DNA of 63,542 nt from Aquibacillus halophilus (lineage in GTDB: Bacteria > Bacillota > Bacilli > Bacillales > Amphibacillaceae). The stretch covers positions 1-63,542 of the forward strand of contig NZ_WJNG01000022.1 in assembly GCF_009649745.1 (NCBI RefSeq), in the 5' to 3' direction. The position numbers and the translations under genes were made by a program. The notes under the pieces were generated by a model. That model did not search any database. It was not told the DNA's origin and was given only the letters and a program-made list of their open reading frames with translations. Below are positions 50,209-61,375 of this stretch, in pieces. Every line of letters starts with the position of its first letter. The stretch's first letter is position 1.

Positions 50209-51411
50209 TTATTCCAATATTCTTACCTGTACGGTTTTTCGTCCATATCTATATGCTTCGGCTAGGGTTGGTAAATGAACATCAATCCGGTTCCCTTTAA
50301 TAGCTCCACCGGTATCATTAGCAGTTGCATATCCATAACCTTCTACCCATAATTTTGTTCCTAATGGAATTACACTAGGGTCAACAGCAACAATTTTTAG
50401 ATTAGGATTAGCTTTAAGATTTATTCCGGTTCTGGTAAGACCTCTACCATCACAAGACGCACAATTCCAGTTATATGCTGTTGCATGCATTGTAAGTGTT
50501 CTCGCAACTGTATCATCGCCACGTGATACGGTATTAACACCAGTATTTTGGTTCACTTTAGTTCCTACAGCAACGACACGTTGTTCGCTTTCCTTTTTTA
50601 CTTCTTCTTTAATTAACTCACGGCTTACTTCTTTACCGTTTTCTAAGACAACTTCATAATGCTTAGCAATAATCCCTTCCTTACCGGAAGATACAACCTT
50701 TTCAGTACCTTTAGCAAGTGAACTATCGTTCTTTTTCACTATGGAATAATCCTTGGTTTCTTCAACTATATCAGTTACTTTTTCTACCCTTGTAATAGTA
50801 ATATTAGTTGCCTCTGAAAGTCTATCAGATTCTTTTGGCTCTAATCGGTCTAAATCTCCTAAACTTACATTCTCACTCTTTAAAAGATCTGCAACCGTTC
50901 CTCCAGTAACCCAAACCTGCTTTTCTTCGCCACCATCATTTAACATTACTTGGTAGGCCTCTTTAATTTCAATTGATAATCCTGCTTCAATTTTATGATC
51001 GCGATTTAAAGACACCTCATCATGATCAGATACTTCAATTTTTTGTTCGTCAAGAAAAGCCCCGACTGTCTCTGTTGTTGTGAAATAAGTTTTGTCTTCA
51101 TCATTAATGGAGACGATTATTTCATTTGCTTTTATAAGATCTATTTTCATTCCTGATGTAATTAGTTCGTCTTTGGGATGTGAAAGTTTATCGTGATCTT
51201 CCACTTCGATGTCTAGTTCGTTTAATACATCCTCTACCGTGTCAGCATGTGTCCTGATAGCAGAAACTTCACCATCTTCGGTTACAGTGATCTGTGCTTT
51301 TGTTACCTGGTAAGTTGTAAAACTCACAAAAGCAACAAGTGCAATAATACTAAGGATAGGTATAACCAGCTTTGTTTTAAATGCCGGCAATAGCTTTGAA
51401 ATGATTTTCAT
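50209..51411 (-). CDS. yabE: cell-wall-associated protein with DUF348, G5 and 3D domains (YabE/RpfB-like)
   Basis: 400 aa. N-terminal membrane/signal segment (LVIPILSIIALVAFVSFTTY), then three DUF348 repeats (each with an HADTVEDVL-like core; about 40-210), a G5-like region (about 215-290) and a C-terminal 3D domain with the catalytic Asp set in VAVDPSVIPLGT and ANDTGGAIKGNRIDVHL. The 3D domain suggests lytic transglycosylase-like peptidoglycan activity. In B. subtilis yabE is controlled by an antisense RNA; I cannot judge that here. Confidence 0.9.
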   Translation of the reverse strand: MKIISKLLPAFKTKLVIPILSIIALVAFVSFTTYQVTKAQITVTEDGEVSAIRTHADTVEDVLNELDIEVEDHDKLSHPKDELITSGMKIDLIKANEIIVSINDEDKTYFTTTETVGAFLDEQKIEVSDHDEVSLNRDHKIEAGLSIEIKEAYQVMLNDGGEEKQVWVTGGTVADLLKSENVSLGDLDRLEPKESDRLSEATNITITRVEKVTDIVEETKDYSIVKKNDSSLAKGTEKVVSSGKEGIIAKHYEVVLENGKEVSRELIKEEVKKESEQRVVAVGTKVNQNTGVNTVSRGDDTVARTLTMHATAYNWNCASCDGRGLTRTGINLKANPNLKIVAVDPSVIPLGTKLWVEGYGYATANDTGGAIKGNRIDVHLPTLAEAYRYGRKTVQVRILE

Positions 51412-51634
51412 GCTCGTTTGCCTCCTTTATCCCGCTGTTGTATTATATAAACAACGATTTAGCCTGTCAAATGCTTCCTTATTAGCTACAGACTGTTAAA
51501 TGACTTGCCAATACTGGCTTCAACTCCCATTTATCTACTAATATTTCAATCATGTTAAAATTGCATTACAAGTCACCAATTGTTCATAGATATATATTTC
51601 AAGTGACTTTTAAACTACTATTATTTCTACAATT
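51412..51634. other. yabE upstream region, nothing certain
   Basis: AT-rich interval carrying the yabE RBS (GGAGGC). I could not assign a promoter with confidence and see no RNA gene. Confidence 0.5.
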
Positions 51635-51667
51635 AAAAAGAGGAACCATTAGATTTATTGGCTCCTC
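51635..51667 (-). terminator. terminator downstream of tatD
   Basis: On the minus strand GAGGAGCCA...TGGTTCCTC followed by TTTTTAATT, about 100 bp after the tatD stop. Confidence 0.7.
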
Positions 51668-51764
51668 ACAGTATGCACATTTTAGAGTGATATTAAAACT
51701 AAAAAGTATCGACAAATTTCTCTCCTATTGATTTAATACTACTATTACAAAGGATTTAGCGCAT

Positions 51765-52535
51765 TTACCGTTTAATTTGAAAGAGTAGAAATGCATTCTC
51801 TGTTGTAGCTTCACTTACCTCTTCAAATGAGATATTCCTTAACTCAGCTATTTTTTCTGCTACAAGTTTAACGTATGCAGGTTCATTCCGTTTACCCCGG
51901 TTAGGATGAGGTGCTAGAAAAGGGCAGTCCGTTTCTATTAGTAGGCGTTCTAGCGGCACAGCCTGTGCTACTTCTTTGGGTTCGATTGCATTTTTAAAGG
52001 TCACCGGACCACCTAATGAGATATAAAAATTCATATCAAGACATTCCTGAACGTAATCAAGGGAATCATTATAACAGTGCATAATACCACCAATCTCAGC
52101 CGCATTTTCTTCTTTTAATAGTTGTATTATATCTTCTGTTGCTTCCCGGTTATGAATTATTATAGGTAACTTAACTTTTTTAGCAAGCTGTATTTGTTTA
52201 CGAAAAACTTCCTTTTGAACATCTTTTGGTGACTTATCCCAATGATAATCAAGACCCATTTCACCAATTGCTACTACTTTTGGATGTTCTGCTAATTCTT
52301 CTAGCCATTTCAATTCTTTTTCTGTCATATCAATTGCATCAACAGGATGCCATCCTACAGCGGCATAGATATTGGGGTGCTCTTCAGCTAGCTCAATTGC
52401 CTTTGGGATTGTTTCATGATCAAATCCTACTACTACCATATATGTAACACCAGCATTTTGAGCACGGGTCATTACTTCTTCTCGGTCCTCATCAAATTGA
52501 TGTACATTTAAATGGACATGGGTATCAAATAACAT
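51765..52535 (-). CDS. tatD: TatD-family metal-dependent DNase (YabD)
   Basis: 256-aa amidohydrolase-fold nuclease. Metal-binding residues in DTHVHLN, GEMGLDYHW, IIIHNREA, MHCYND and ETDCPFLAPHPNRGKRNEP are in order. It lies about 105 bp downstream of metS, separated by the metS terminator. Confidence 0.94.
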   Translation of the reverse strand: MLFDTHVHLNVHQFDEDREEVMTRAQNAGVTYMVVVGFDHETIPKAIELAEEHPNIYAAVGWHPVDAIDMTEKELKWLEELAEHPKVVAIGEMGLDYHWDKSPKDVQKEVFRKQIQLAKKVKLPIIIHNREATEDIIQLLKEENAAEIGGIMHCYNDSLDYVQECLDMNFYISLGGPVTFKNAIEPKEVAQAVPLERLLIETDCPFLAPHPNRGKRNEPAYVKLVAEKIAELRNISFEEVSEATTENAFLLFQIKR

Positions 52536-52591
52536 ATTAACAACCTCCTATTTCTTTTTTCTTACTATTGATATGACAATAGTATTCCAAA

Positions 52592-52627
52592 AAAGGAAAA
52601 CGCTTATCATTTAATTCGATAAGCGTT
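52592..52627 (-). terminator. metS terminator
   Basis: On the minus strand AACGCTTATC-GAATTAAAT-GATAAGCGTT followed by TTCCTTTTTT, right after the metS stop. Confidence 0.85.
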
Positions 52628-52640
52628 CCTATACTACTTT

Positions 52641-54620
<1,980 letters not shown>

Positions 54621-54740
54621 TTAATAGTTTCATTAATATGGTATTTATTATTCTTTTTTTATTGTAGCGATTTCGGTGCAAATTTTCCATTTAAATGAAA
54701 CTTCTATCTTATTTCTATTGTTTTAGGATTTCTATTTTAC

Positions 54741-54770
54741 ACTATATCGATAGTGGGTCTATTTGGTCAA
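54741..54770 (-). promoter_or_regulatory. metS promoter (sigma-A)
   Basis: On the minus strand TTGACC, an 18-bp spacer and TATAGT, about 150 bp before the metS ATG. Confidence 0.6.
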
Positions 54771-54809
54771 TGTTTATAGTCCAAGTTACAGCCCGAGTAA
54801 ATCACTTTA

Positions 54810-54826
54810 TGTCGAAATATGTCGAA
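54810..54826 (+). promoter_or_regulatory. distal tandem Spo0A-type boxes
   Basis: Two TGTCGAA heptamers start exactly 10 bp apart (54810 and 54820). This is the same spacing as the proximal pair at abrB. They lie about 130 bp upstream of the abrB -35 and 40 bp upstream of the metS -35. Confidence 0.5.
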
Positions 54827-54831
54827 CAAAT

Positions 54832-54934
54832 AAATAAGCTAAAACAGCCTGTTTTAGGAAAGTAGTTCATGAATAAAGTTGATTAAGTATCTTTTATGCA
54901 TATCACTTTCCTAAAACGATGAAATAAGCTAAAA
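54832..54934. repeat. nested direct and inverted repeats upstream of abrB
   Basis: A 13-bp direct repeat AAATAAGCTAAAA occurs at 54832-54844 and 54922-54934. It encloses a perfect 13-bp inverted repeat, GTTTTAGGAAAGT at 54851-54863 and ACTTTCCTAAAAC at 54905-54917. The second direct repeat ends 5 bp before the abrB -35. Confidence 0.75.
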
Positions 54935-54939
54935 TATAA

Positions 54940-55001
54940 TTGACACATATGTAAAACACTGGTAAACTATCTTTTACACACATATGTCGAATATTGACGA
55001 A
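54940..55001 (+). promoter_or_regulatory. abrB promoter with tandem Spo0A boxes
   Basis: TTGACA (54940-54945), a 17-bp spacer and TAAACT (54963-54968). Just downstream of the start site are TGTCGAA (54985) and TTGACGAA (54994), whose common parts are 10 bp apart. This is the arrangement by which Spo0A-P represses abrB in B. subtilis. Confidence 0.8.
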
Positions 55002-55025
55002 TTTTGAATGAGGGGAGTTTATTCA

Positions 55026-55307
55026 ATGAAATCTACTGGGATTGTGCGTAAGGTTGATGAATTAGGCCGCGTAGTAATACCTATTGAGCTCCGTCGCACT
55101 CTAGGTATCAATGAAAAAGATGCTTTAGAGATTTATGTAGACGATGATCGCATCATCCTAAAGAAATATAAGCCAAACATGACTTGCCATATTACTGGTG
55201 AAATCTCTGATGATAACCTTTCATTAGCAAATGGTAAAATAGTGTTGAGCCCGGATGGTGCAAAAGCTTTAATAGATGAAATTCAAAATAGAATAAACGA
55301 AAAATAA
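55026..55307 (+). CDS. abrB: transition-state regulator AbrB
   Basis: 93 aa, plus strand against its neighbours, as in B. subtilis. N-terminal DNA-binding MKSTGIVRKVDELGRVVIPIELRRTLG and YVDDDRIILKKYKP; C-terminal multimerisation half with the conserved Cys in MTCHITGEIS. The start follows GAGGGGAG; six upstream codons are excluded. Represses post-exponential genes, probably including the spoVG promoter in this window. Confidence 0.97.
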   Translation: MKSTGIVRKVDELGRVVIPIELRRTLGINEKDALEIYVDDDRIILKKYKPNMTCHITGEISDDNLSLANGKIVLSPDGAKALIDEIQNRINEK

Positions 55308-55320
55308 ATTAATCGATTCA

Positions 55321-55350
55321 CCTTCGCAATTCACATGCGAAGGTTTTTTG
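55321..55350 (+). terminator. abrB terminator
   Basis: CCTTCGCA-ATTCACA-TGCGAAGG followed by TTTTTTG. Confidence 0.9.
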
Positions 55351-55381
55351 TTTTGATTTTTTTTATACATTCTAGTAAGAA

Positions 55382-56257
55382 TTAATCTATATGATATGCT
55401 TGGTAAATTTCTCGTTTTGGTAACTTTCTTACTTCTGCGACTTGTTTAATCGCTTCCTTGCTAGTCATATTGTCTTCATTAATATAGTGTTCTACATGCT
55501 TTTCTATCGTTAGCTCATTCCACCAAACCGGGATATCTGATACAGATTCTGTATTCCCCTCAACAACAATACAGAATTCTCCTTTAATAGTTCCCTCTTC
55601 TGTCCACTTGATAACTTCTAAAATTTCGCCCCTAATATATTCCTCGAAACGTTTCGTCAACTCTCTAGCAACTGAAATTCTTCTATTGCCCAATTTCTCA
55701 TGCAAATACTCCAAAGTATCTAACAACCTATGAGGGGATTCATAAAAAAGTAAGGTTGCATTTATGGATTTTAATCGTTCCATATCAGCATCTCTATCTT
55801 TCTTCTTTCTTGGTAAAAACCCATAGAAGTAAAATTCATTTGCAGGTAAACCCGAACCAACTAATGCACATAACGCTGCACTTGCCCCGGGCAGAACAAC
55901 TACCGGTAAATCTACTTCTATTGCCGCTTTAACAATTTCATAACCAGGATCTGATATAGCCGGCATTCCGGCATCACTTACTAAAGCAATATCAGAACCT
56001 TCCTTTAATGCATCTAGTAGTCTTGACTCACGTGACTGCTTATTATGTTCATGGTAGGATATCAACTTATTATCTATTTCGAAATAATTAAGTAATTTCT
56101 TTGTATTTCTAGTATCTTCTGCCGCAATCATATCTACCGCTTTTAATGTATTGATAGCGCGGATTGTTATATCTTCTAAATTTCCTATTGGAGTAGGCAC
56201 AATATATAAAGTGCCTGTAGAAATTTGGTGTTGGAAACTACTTTGAGTCTTTAACAT
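55382..56257 (-). CDS. rsmI: 16S rRNA 2'-O-ribose C1402 methyltransferase
   Basis: 291-aa tetrapyrrole-methylase-fold enzyme: TLYIVPTPIGNLEDITIRA, AEDTRNTKKLLNYF, LVSDAGMPAISDPGYEIV, FYGFLPRKKK and ESPHRLLDTL. Its ATG overlaps the end of the disrupted yazA frame; GAGGGG provides the RBS. Confidence 0.95.
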   Translation of the reverse strand: MLKTQSSFQHQISTGTLYIVPTPIGNLEDITIRAINTLKAVDMIAAEDTRNTKKLLNYFEIDNKLISYHEHNKQSRESRLLDALKEGSDIALVSDAGMPAISDPGYEIVKAAIEVDLPVVVLPGASAALCALVGSGLPANEFYFYGFLPRKKKDRDADMERLKSINATLLFYESPHRLLDTLEYLHEKLGNRRISVARELTKRFEEYIRGEILEVIKWTEEGTIKGEFCIVVEGNTESVSDIPVWWNELTIEKHVEHYINEDNMTSKEAIKQVAEVRKLPKREIYQAYHID

Positions 56258-56529
56258 CCATCCTGCCCCTCTTCATAATTTTTAATCAAGCTGTCTTTGG
56301 CAGCTCTGCTTAATTTTTTTATTGTATATTCTTCTTGTAATGCTTTTGTTTTTGTTTGATAGTCACTGATTTAAACAAGCTTAAATGGACCTCTACCCTT
56401 TGTATATTTAGCTCCCTTTCCCTGCTCATGCATTCGTACTCTTTTTCTAATATCATTGGTGTATCCAGTGTATAGAGTTCCATCCTTACATTTTAGCATG
56501 TACACAAAATGTCTATTTTCTTTTTCCAT
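56251..56529 (-). pseudogene. yazA: GIY-YIG domain protein YazA, interrupted by in-frame TAA
   Basis: The frame starts at [20 protein letters not shown] (RBS AAGGAAA, overlapping trmN6 by 17 bp) and reads the GIY-YIG core [33 protein letters not shown]. It then meets TAA at 56371-56373. The same frame continues without shift as ISDYQTKTKALQEEYTIKKL and on to NYEEGQDGC, ending at 56251 inside the rsmI start. The continuation matches the family's usual C-terminal part; B. subtilis YazA has Tyr (KLIYAEAF) at the stop position. One substitution, Tyr codon to TAA, explains it; sequencing error or a functional truncated product remain possible. Confidence 0.8.
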
Positions 56530-57262
56530 AGATGATTTCCTTAATTTCCTTTGTATACTTACCATCTTCATCGAAGGTATATAAAGGCTCTAGAATTTTT
56601 AGATCTGGGCTTCCATCTCTGATCCCTTCAATCAACAATATGTTTGCTTCTTTTCCTTTTTTGGGATATACCAATTGCAAGCGCTTGGGCTCTATTTTAT
56701 ATTTCTTAAATAGGGTTAAGATTTCCACTAATCTTCCTGGACGATGAACCATAGATACTTTCCCACCTGGTCTAGTAAGGATACTACAAGCCTTTACTAC
56801 ATCTTCCAGCGAACATTTAATCTCATGACGTGCTATTGTTAAATAATCATTCTTATTTTGATGTTCTGTTTTCGCTGTTTTAAAATATGGAGGATTACAC
56901 GTCACTAAATCAAATTTCCCATTACCTAATAGCTGAGGCATTTCTTTTAAATCACCTTGTATCACGGTCAATTGATTCGTCAGATCATTAATCTCTATAC
57001 TTCGTTTAGCCATATCTACTATTCGGGGCTGTATCTCCACTCCTGTAATCTCTGCTTGTGAACGTCGACTTAGTAATAGAGGAATCACAGCATTTCCTGT
57101 ACATAAATCTAAAATACTTCCTCTTTTTATTGGAACATATGTAAAGTTTGCGAGTAAAACAGCATCTAAGGAAAATGCACAAATTGTTGGACTTTGTATG
57201 ATTTTCATCTCTTTTTCTGCTAATAAATAATCCAATCGTTCATCACCTTGTAAATCAATCAT
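56513..57262 (-). CDS. tRNA1(Val) A37 N6-methyltransferase TrmN6-like (YabB)
   Basis: 249 aa, class I methyltransferase: [17 protein letters not shown] for SAM binding and the N6-adenine motif NPPY in [24 protein letters not shown] lies near the end. It forms an overlapping unit with yazA and rsmI. RBS GGAGAAAAG. Confidence 0.9.
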   Translation of the reverse strand: MIDLQGDERLDYLLAEKEMKIIQSPTICAFSLDAVLLANFTYVPIKRGSILDLCTGNAVIPLLLSRRSQAEITGVEIQPRIVDMAKRSIEINDLTNQLTVIQGDLKEMPQLLGNGKFDLVTCNPPYFKTAKTEHQNKNDYLTIARHEIKCSLEDVVKACSILTRPGGKVSMVHRPGRLVEILTLFKKYKIEPKRLQLVYPKKGKEANILLIEGIRDGSPDLKILEPLYTFDEDGKYTKEIKEIIYGKRK

Positions 57263-57383
57263 TTACTTTTCTCCTTCAGAGTTAATATGATAATTAGTTT
57301 ATCACGTTGATTATCTGTCCGTAAAATGCACACTTGTTTTCGGGACAGATATTTTAGGCATTTATAACTTGTAAAACAAAAAT

Positions 57384-57429
57384 AAAAAAAGAACTAACCT
57401 AAAAGCACTTTTAAGCCTTTAAGGTTAGT
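57384..57429 (-). terminator. yabA terminator
   Basis: On the minus strand ACTAACCT...AGGTTAGT followed by TCTTTTTTT, with an inner AGGCTTAAAAGTGCTTT loop, about 70 bp after the yabA stop. It separates the tmk-yabA unit from trmN6. Confidence 0.8.
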
Positions 57430-57499
57430 CCTTAATATTTTAATCTACGTGATATCTATGCACATAATTATCTATTAGGCATCTTGTAAAATTAATAAG

Positions 57500-57856
57500 T
57501 TATTTTGTTTTATTTAAAAACAATAAACAAAATAAACAATCCTCATGTTGGCGCGGGCTTCCAAAATGAACATTACAAATATGAAATCCTTCTTCATAAA
57601 GCCTGGCTAAATTGTCGTATCCCTCACCTATAGAGACATCTTTATTAATGTCAGTATCACCTTGATTACTTTCACCGTCTTGACTTGATTCTAGTCGATT
57701 CCGTAAATGGTGATTCTCTAAAGCAAGTCGATGATTTTCTTCCAACAGTTCACTTAATTGGCTTTTTAAATCGCCGAGTTGCTGATAAAGTTGGCCGATT
57801 TGCTCTTCCATATAGGATACTTGTTCAAAAACATCTTTTTTATTCACTAACTCCAC
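57500..57856 (-). CDS. yabA: replication initiation control protein YabA
   Basis: 118 aa. An N-terminal coiled coil ([21 protein letters not shown]...) is joined by an acidic, Gln/Asp-rich linker to a C-terminal zinc domain with HICNVHFG and CLFC. It tethers DnaA to DnaN and restrains re-initiation in B. subtilis. It begins 4 bp after ricT. Confidence 0.95.
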   Translation of the reverse strand: MELVNKKDVFEQVSYMEEQIGQLYQQLGDLKSQLSELLEENHRLALENHHLRNRLESSQDGESNQGDTDINKDVSIGEGYDNLARLYEEGFHICNVHFGSPRQHEDCLFCLLFLNKTK

Positions 57857-57860
57857 CCCA

Positions 57861-58688
57861 TTATTCCGTGGCTTGCGTCATGATAATTCCTTCTTCTATC
57901 AGTTCATCTAAAGTATATTCAATTACTTTTTCTTTTTCAGGAATTTCAATTTGAATAATGCGTTCTAGGATGTTTAACCCAACTACTTTACCTAAGCCAA
58001 AAGGTGTCTTAACTTTTTCTCCTAAATCAGGTAGTTGTTTTTTAGCAGTCTCATAGTCATCATTCTCATATTTTAAGCAACACATCAACCGACCACATAG
58101 CCCTGAAATCTTTGCTGGGTTTAGTGATAGGTTTTGATCTTTTGCCATCTTAATAGATACAGGCTCAAAATCACCTAAAAAAGTTGAACAACATAACAGT
58201 CGTCCGCACGGTCCTACACCACCTAAGAGCTTAGCCTCATCGCGAACACCAATTTGACGCAGTTCTATTCTTGTCTTAAAGACAGAAGCTAAGTCTTTTA
58301 CAAGATCCCTAAAGTCGACTCTACCGTCTGCAGTGAAATAAAAAATTGCTTTATTTCGGTCAAATGTATACTCTACATCTACTAAGTTCATGTCTAAATC
58401 ATGCTCTTGTATCTTTTGCTGACAAACGAGGTAAGCTTCCTTTGAGTTCTCTTGATTTTCAGCAACGGATAACTTGTCCTTGTCGTTCGCTGTACGTATG
58501 ACTTTCTTTAATGGAAGTACAATGTCTTCCTCATCAACCCTTTTATTTGAAATTACTACCTTACCAAACTCTACGCCTCTAACCGTTTCAACAATTACGT
58601 AGTCATCCTTTTGAATAGTTACTTCATTAGGGTCGAAATAATATATTTTACCCGCCTTTTTGAAACGGACACCTATAACTTCTATCAT
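57861..58688 (-). CDS. ricT: PSP1-domain protein RicT (YaaT)
   Basis: 275 aa; subunit of the RicT-RicA-RicF (Y) complex that carries Fe-S clusters and works with RNase Y in mRNA maturation. The PSP1 domain has conserved cysteines in [14 protein letters not shown] and [13 protein letters not shown]. It lies between holB and yabA. Confidence 0.95.
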   Translation of the reverse strand: MIEVIGVRFKKAGKIYYFDPNEVTIQKDDYVIVETVRGVEFGKVVISNKRVDEEDIVLPLKKVIRTANDKDKLSVAENQENSKEAYLVCQQKIQEHDLDMNLVDVEYTFDRNKAIFYFTADGRVDFRDLVKDLASVFKTRIELRQIGVRDEAKLLGGVGPCGRLLCCSTFLGDFEPVSIKMAKDQNLSLNPAKISGLCGRLMCCLKYENDDYETAKKQLPDLGEKVKTPFGLGKVVGLNILERIIQIEIPEKEKVIEYTLDELIEEGIIMTQATE

Positions 58689-58694
58689 TATCTT

Positions 58695-59681
58695 TCACCT
58701 CTGTATTTGAAGTGTTAACTGCTCCATTACTAAAGCAGGATTTACATTTTGGTCTAGCTTTCGTTTTGCCTCCATAATTTTGCTTAGAACTTTAGTTGCA
58801 TGCTCTCTAGACCAATTCATAGAGGAGTGAACTATTTTTTCTTGTTCACTAATAAAGACAATGGAATCTGAATTATCCACATAATTATATATGATATCTC
58901 TAAACCAAATGATCAGTAAATCCAAGCCTTGTTGGAGCTGCCTTCGTTCTTTAAAATGTGGCATCCAATTATTATTTATGAACAGTAAAGATTCATCTGG
59001 TTTTTCTTGGAGCACTTCTACTAATTGTACCACTATCTTTCTAGCATTAGCAAACCACTCATCGCTACTTATTTCAATTGCTTCAGAAATATTATTTGTC
59101 AAAGCTGCCATTAACTTGGCATTTGATTCAGATAAACCCTCTTCTACTAATTTATTCTTAATACTTAAGGGATTAAGTGGTTTCAGCGCCATAATTTGGC
59201 ACCTGGATCTTATCGTTTGTAAAATAGATTGGCTATTTTCTGTAAGAAGGATCGCTGTTGTAAGCTTACTTGGTTCCTCCAAAAACTTGAGTAGTCGGTT
59301 AGAGGCATTGCTAGTCATTTTATCAGCATCAGTAATGATATATACCTTTCTGTTTGACTCCAAACCAGTGTAGGTAAACTCTTTCTGGAGATGTAAAATT
59401 TGTTCTTTTTTAATTGATTGACCATCCGGGACAATGCGATGTACATCTGGATGATTCCCAGTATCAATGCGGTGACATTCTTTACAATTATCACAAGGTT
59501 GAAAATCTGTTTTATTATTACAAAAAATACTTTTAGTTAGCAAAATACTTAATTCATGTTTTCCTGTGCCTCTTGCACCGTGAAATAAATAAGCGTGTGA
59601 AATTCGTTCTTTTTTTAAGCTGTTGACTAACATTTTGCTAACTAAAGGTTGAATAGTAGTCATTTCTGACCAAGTTCTCAT
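58695..59681 (-). CDS. holB: DNA polymerase III subunit delta'
   Basis: Clamp-loader subunit, 328 aa. P-loop-like GARGTGKHE, zinc module CDNCKECHRID, and the DADKMTSNASNRLLKFLEEP region with SRC motif TIRSRCQ. It is 6 bp upstream of ricT. Confidence 0.94.
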   Translation of the reverse strand: MRTWSEMTTIQPLVSKMLVNSLKKERISHAYLFHGARGTGKHELSILLTKSIFCNNKTDFQPCDNCKECHRIDTGNHPDVHRIVPDGQSIKKEQILHLQKEFTYTGLESNRKVYIITDADKMTSNASNRLLKFLEEPSKLTTAILLTENSQSILQTIRSRCQIMALKPLNPLSIKNKLVEEGLSESNAKLMAALTNNISEAIEISSDEWFANARKIVVQLVEVLQEKPDESLLFINNNWMPHFKERRQLQQGLDLLIIWFRDIIYNYVDNSDSIVFISEQEKIVHSSMNWSREHATKVLSKIMEAKRKLDQNVNPALVMEQLTLQIQR

Positions 59682-59736
59682 ATCATTACTTCCCTTTTAT
59701 TAAACTTAATACCGAATAGGAGTTCTATCATTTCCT

Positions 59737-60177
59737 TCACGTGTATAGATTTACTAATAAGCCCTTTATTTCACCTATAATACCTAGCAATCCTATTGAT
59801 CGTCTTTCCTCTGCTATAAACTCATCAGTTAATTCAACAAGCTTTTGGTCAATTTCGTTGACGATAGTTAACTTTCTACTATTACCTTCCATGTTCCAGC
59901 TATGCGAATGTTTTAGATCCATACCATATTGAACTGCTTCCTGAACAAAACTCTTTACCATTCGTTTATACTTAGCTAAATCCTGAAATGATCGAAACTT
60001 CTCTAATCGTTCACCTTGATTTGTTAACTCAGTCATTAATTTTTGTAATTCTTGTTGCTTCAGTTTTTGTGTTTGTGCACCTACCATTGAGTCAAAATTC
60101 TTTGAGCTACTTGATTGCTGTATTGAATTCTTTTGGGAGGCATCGATTTGCGATCGCAATTCTTGACTGATTTTCAT
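59737..60177 (-). CDS. yaaR: DUF327 family protein YaaR
   Basis: 146 aa, largely helical. MKISQELRSQIDASQKNSIQ, then LTNQGERLEKFRSFQDLAKYKRMVKSFVQEAV and HSWNMEGNSRKLTIVNEIDQ are typical of the family. Function unknown. It lies between darA and holB. Confidence 0.9.
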   Translation of the reverse strand: MKISQELRSQIDASQKNSIQQSSSSKNFDSMVGAQTQKLKQQELQKLMTELTNQGERLEKFRSFQDLAKYKRMVKSFVQEAVQYGMDLKHSHSWNMEGNSRKLTIVNEIDQKLVELTDEFIAEERRSIGLLGIIGEIKGLLVNLYT

Positions 60178-60196
60178 TTAATCGTTATCCCCTTAC

Positions 60197-60544
<348 letters not shown>

Positions 60545-60604
60545 TCATTACTGATATATTGTATTCAAATGGATAACAACTATTGAATATGAGAAAAGTA
60601 ATGA

Positions 60605-61243
60605 CTAAGTTGCTTTGTCTTTTAAAAAAGACATTATCTTGTTATATGTCTCTTTCTCAACCAAGTCAATCGTTTGGCTTGCATCGACTCGATGGATTCG
60701 TTCTGGAAATTTACTCGTTAACTTTTGATAGGCTTCATAAACCTTTTCGTGGAATTTTAATTGTTCTAGATCTAAACGATTCTGTTCTCGGTCTTTATTA
60801 GCAACTATTCGCTTCAAACCTTCTTCAGGATTAATATCAAAAAAGAGCGTTAAATCAGGCATACAACCTTCAATGGCAAATTCATTTATCTGATATACCT
60901 CGTCCATTCCTAAACCACGAGCATGGCCTTGATAAGCTAAACTACTATCTATAAAACGATCACATAATACTATTTTTCCATTTGCTAAAGCTGGTAATAC
61001 TTTTTCAACCAGATGCTGGCGTCGCGCAGCAGCGTATAAAAGCGCTTCTGTTCTAGCATCCATTAAAGTATGGGCCGGGTTTAAAATGACATCTCTAATT
61101 TTTTCTGCAATCTCTATCCCACCTGGTTCCCTAGTTGTGATTACATCATGTCCATCCACCACTAACTTGTTTTCAAGTGCTTGCAATACAGAGGTCTTCC
61201 CTGCTCCCTCACCGCCTTCAAATGTAATAAAATATCCTACCAC
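60605..61243 (-). CDS. tmk: thymidylate kinase
   Basis: dTMP to dTDP. 212 aa: P-loop [31 protein letters not shown] and a lid region with [12 protein letters not shown]. It starts the tmk-darA-yaaR-holB-ricT-yabA run. Confidence 0.96.
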   Translation of the reverse strand: MVGYFITFEGGEGAGKTSVLQALENKLVVDGHDVITTREPGGIEIAEKIRDVILNPAHTLMDARTEALLYAAARRQHLVEKVLPALANGKIVLCDRFIDSSLAYQGHARGLGMDEVYQINEFAIEGCMPDLTLFFDINPEEGLKRIVANKDREQNRLDLEQLKFHEKVYEAYQKLTSKFPERIHRVDASQTIDLVEKETYNKIMSFLKDKAT

Positions 61244-61375
61244 AGTTAGTCTCCTTTAGTAAAAATCATTAGATAGTTATAGCCCCATTGTTGGTTCCAT
61301 CAGTTCAATCGACCAATTAGACAATTTTATTGAACATAGGCAAATAACTAACATAAGTTTTTATACTTTCTGATA

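Noticed and set aside
58891-59373. 160-aa plus-strand ORF antisense to holB
   Set aside because: Fully opposite a recognised gene, no RBS, no family similarity.
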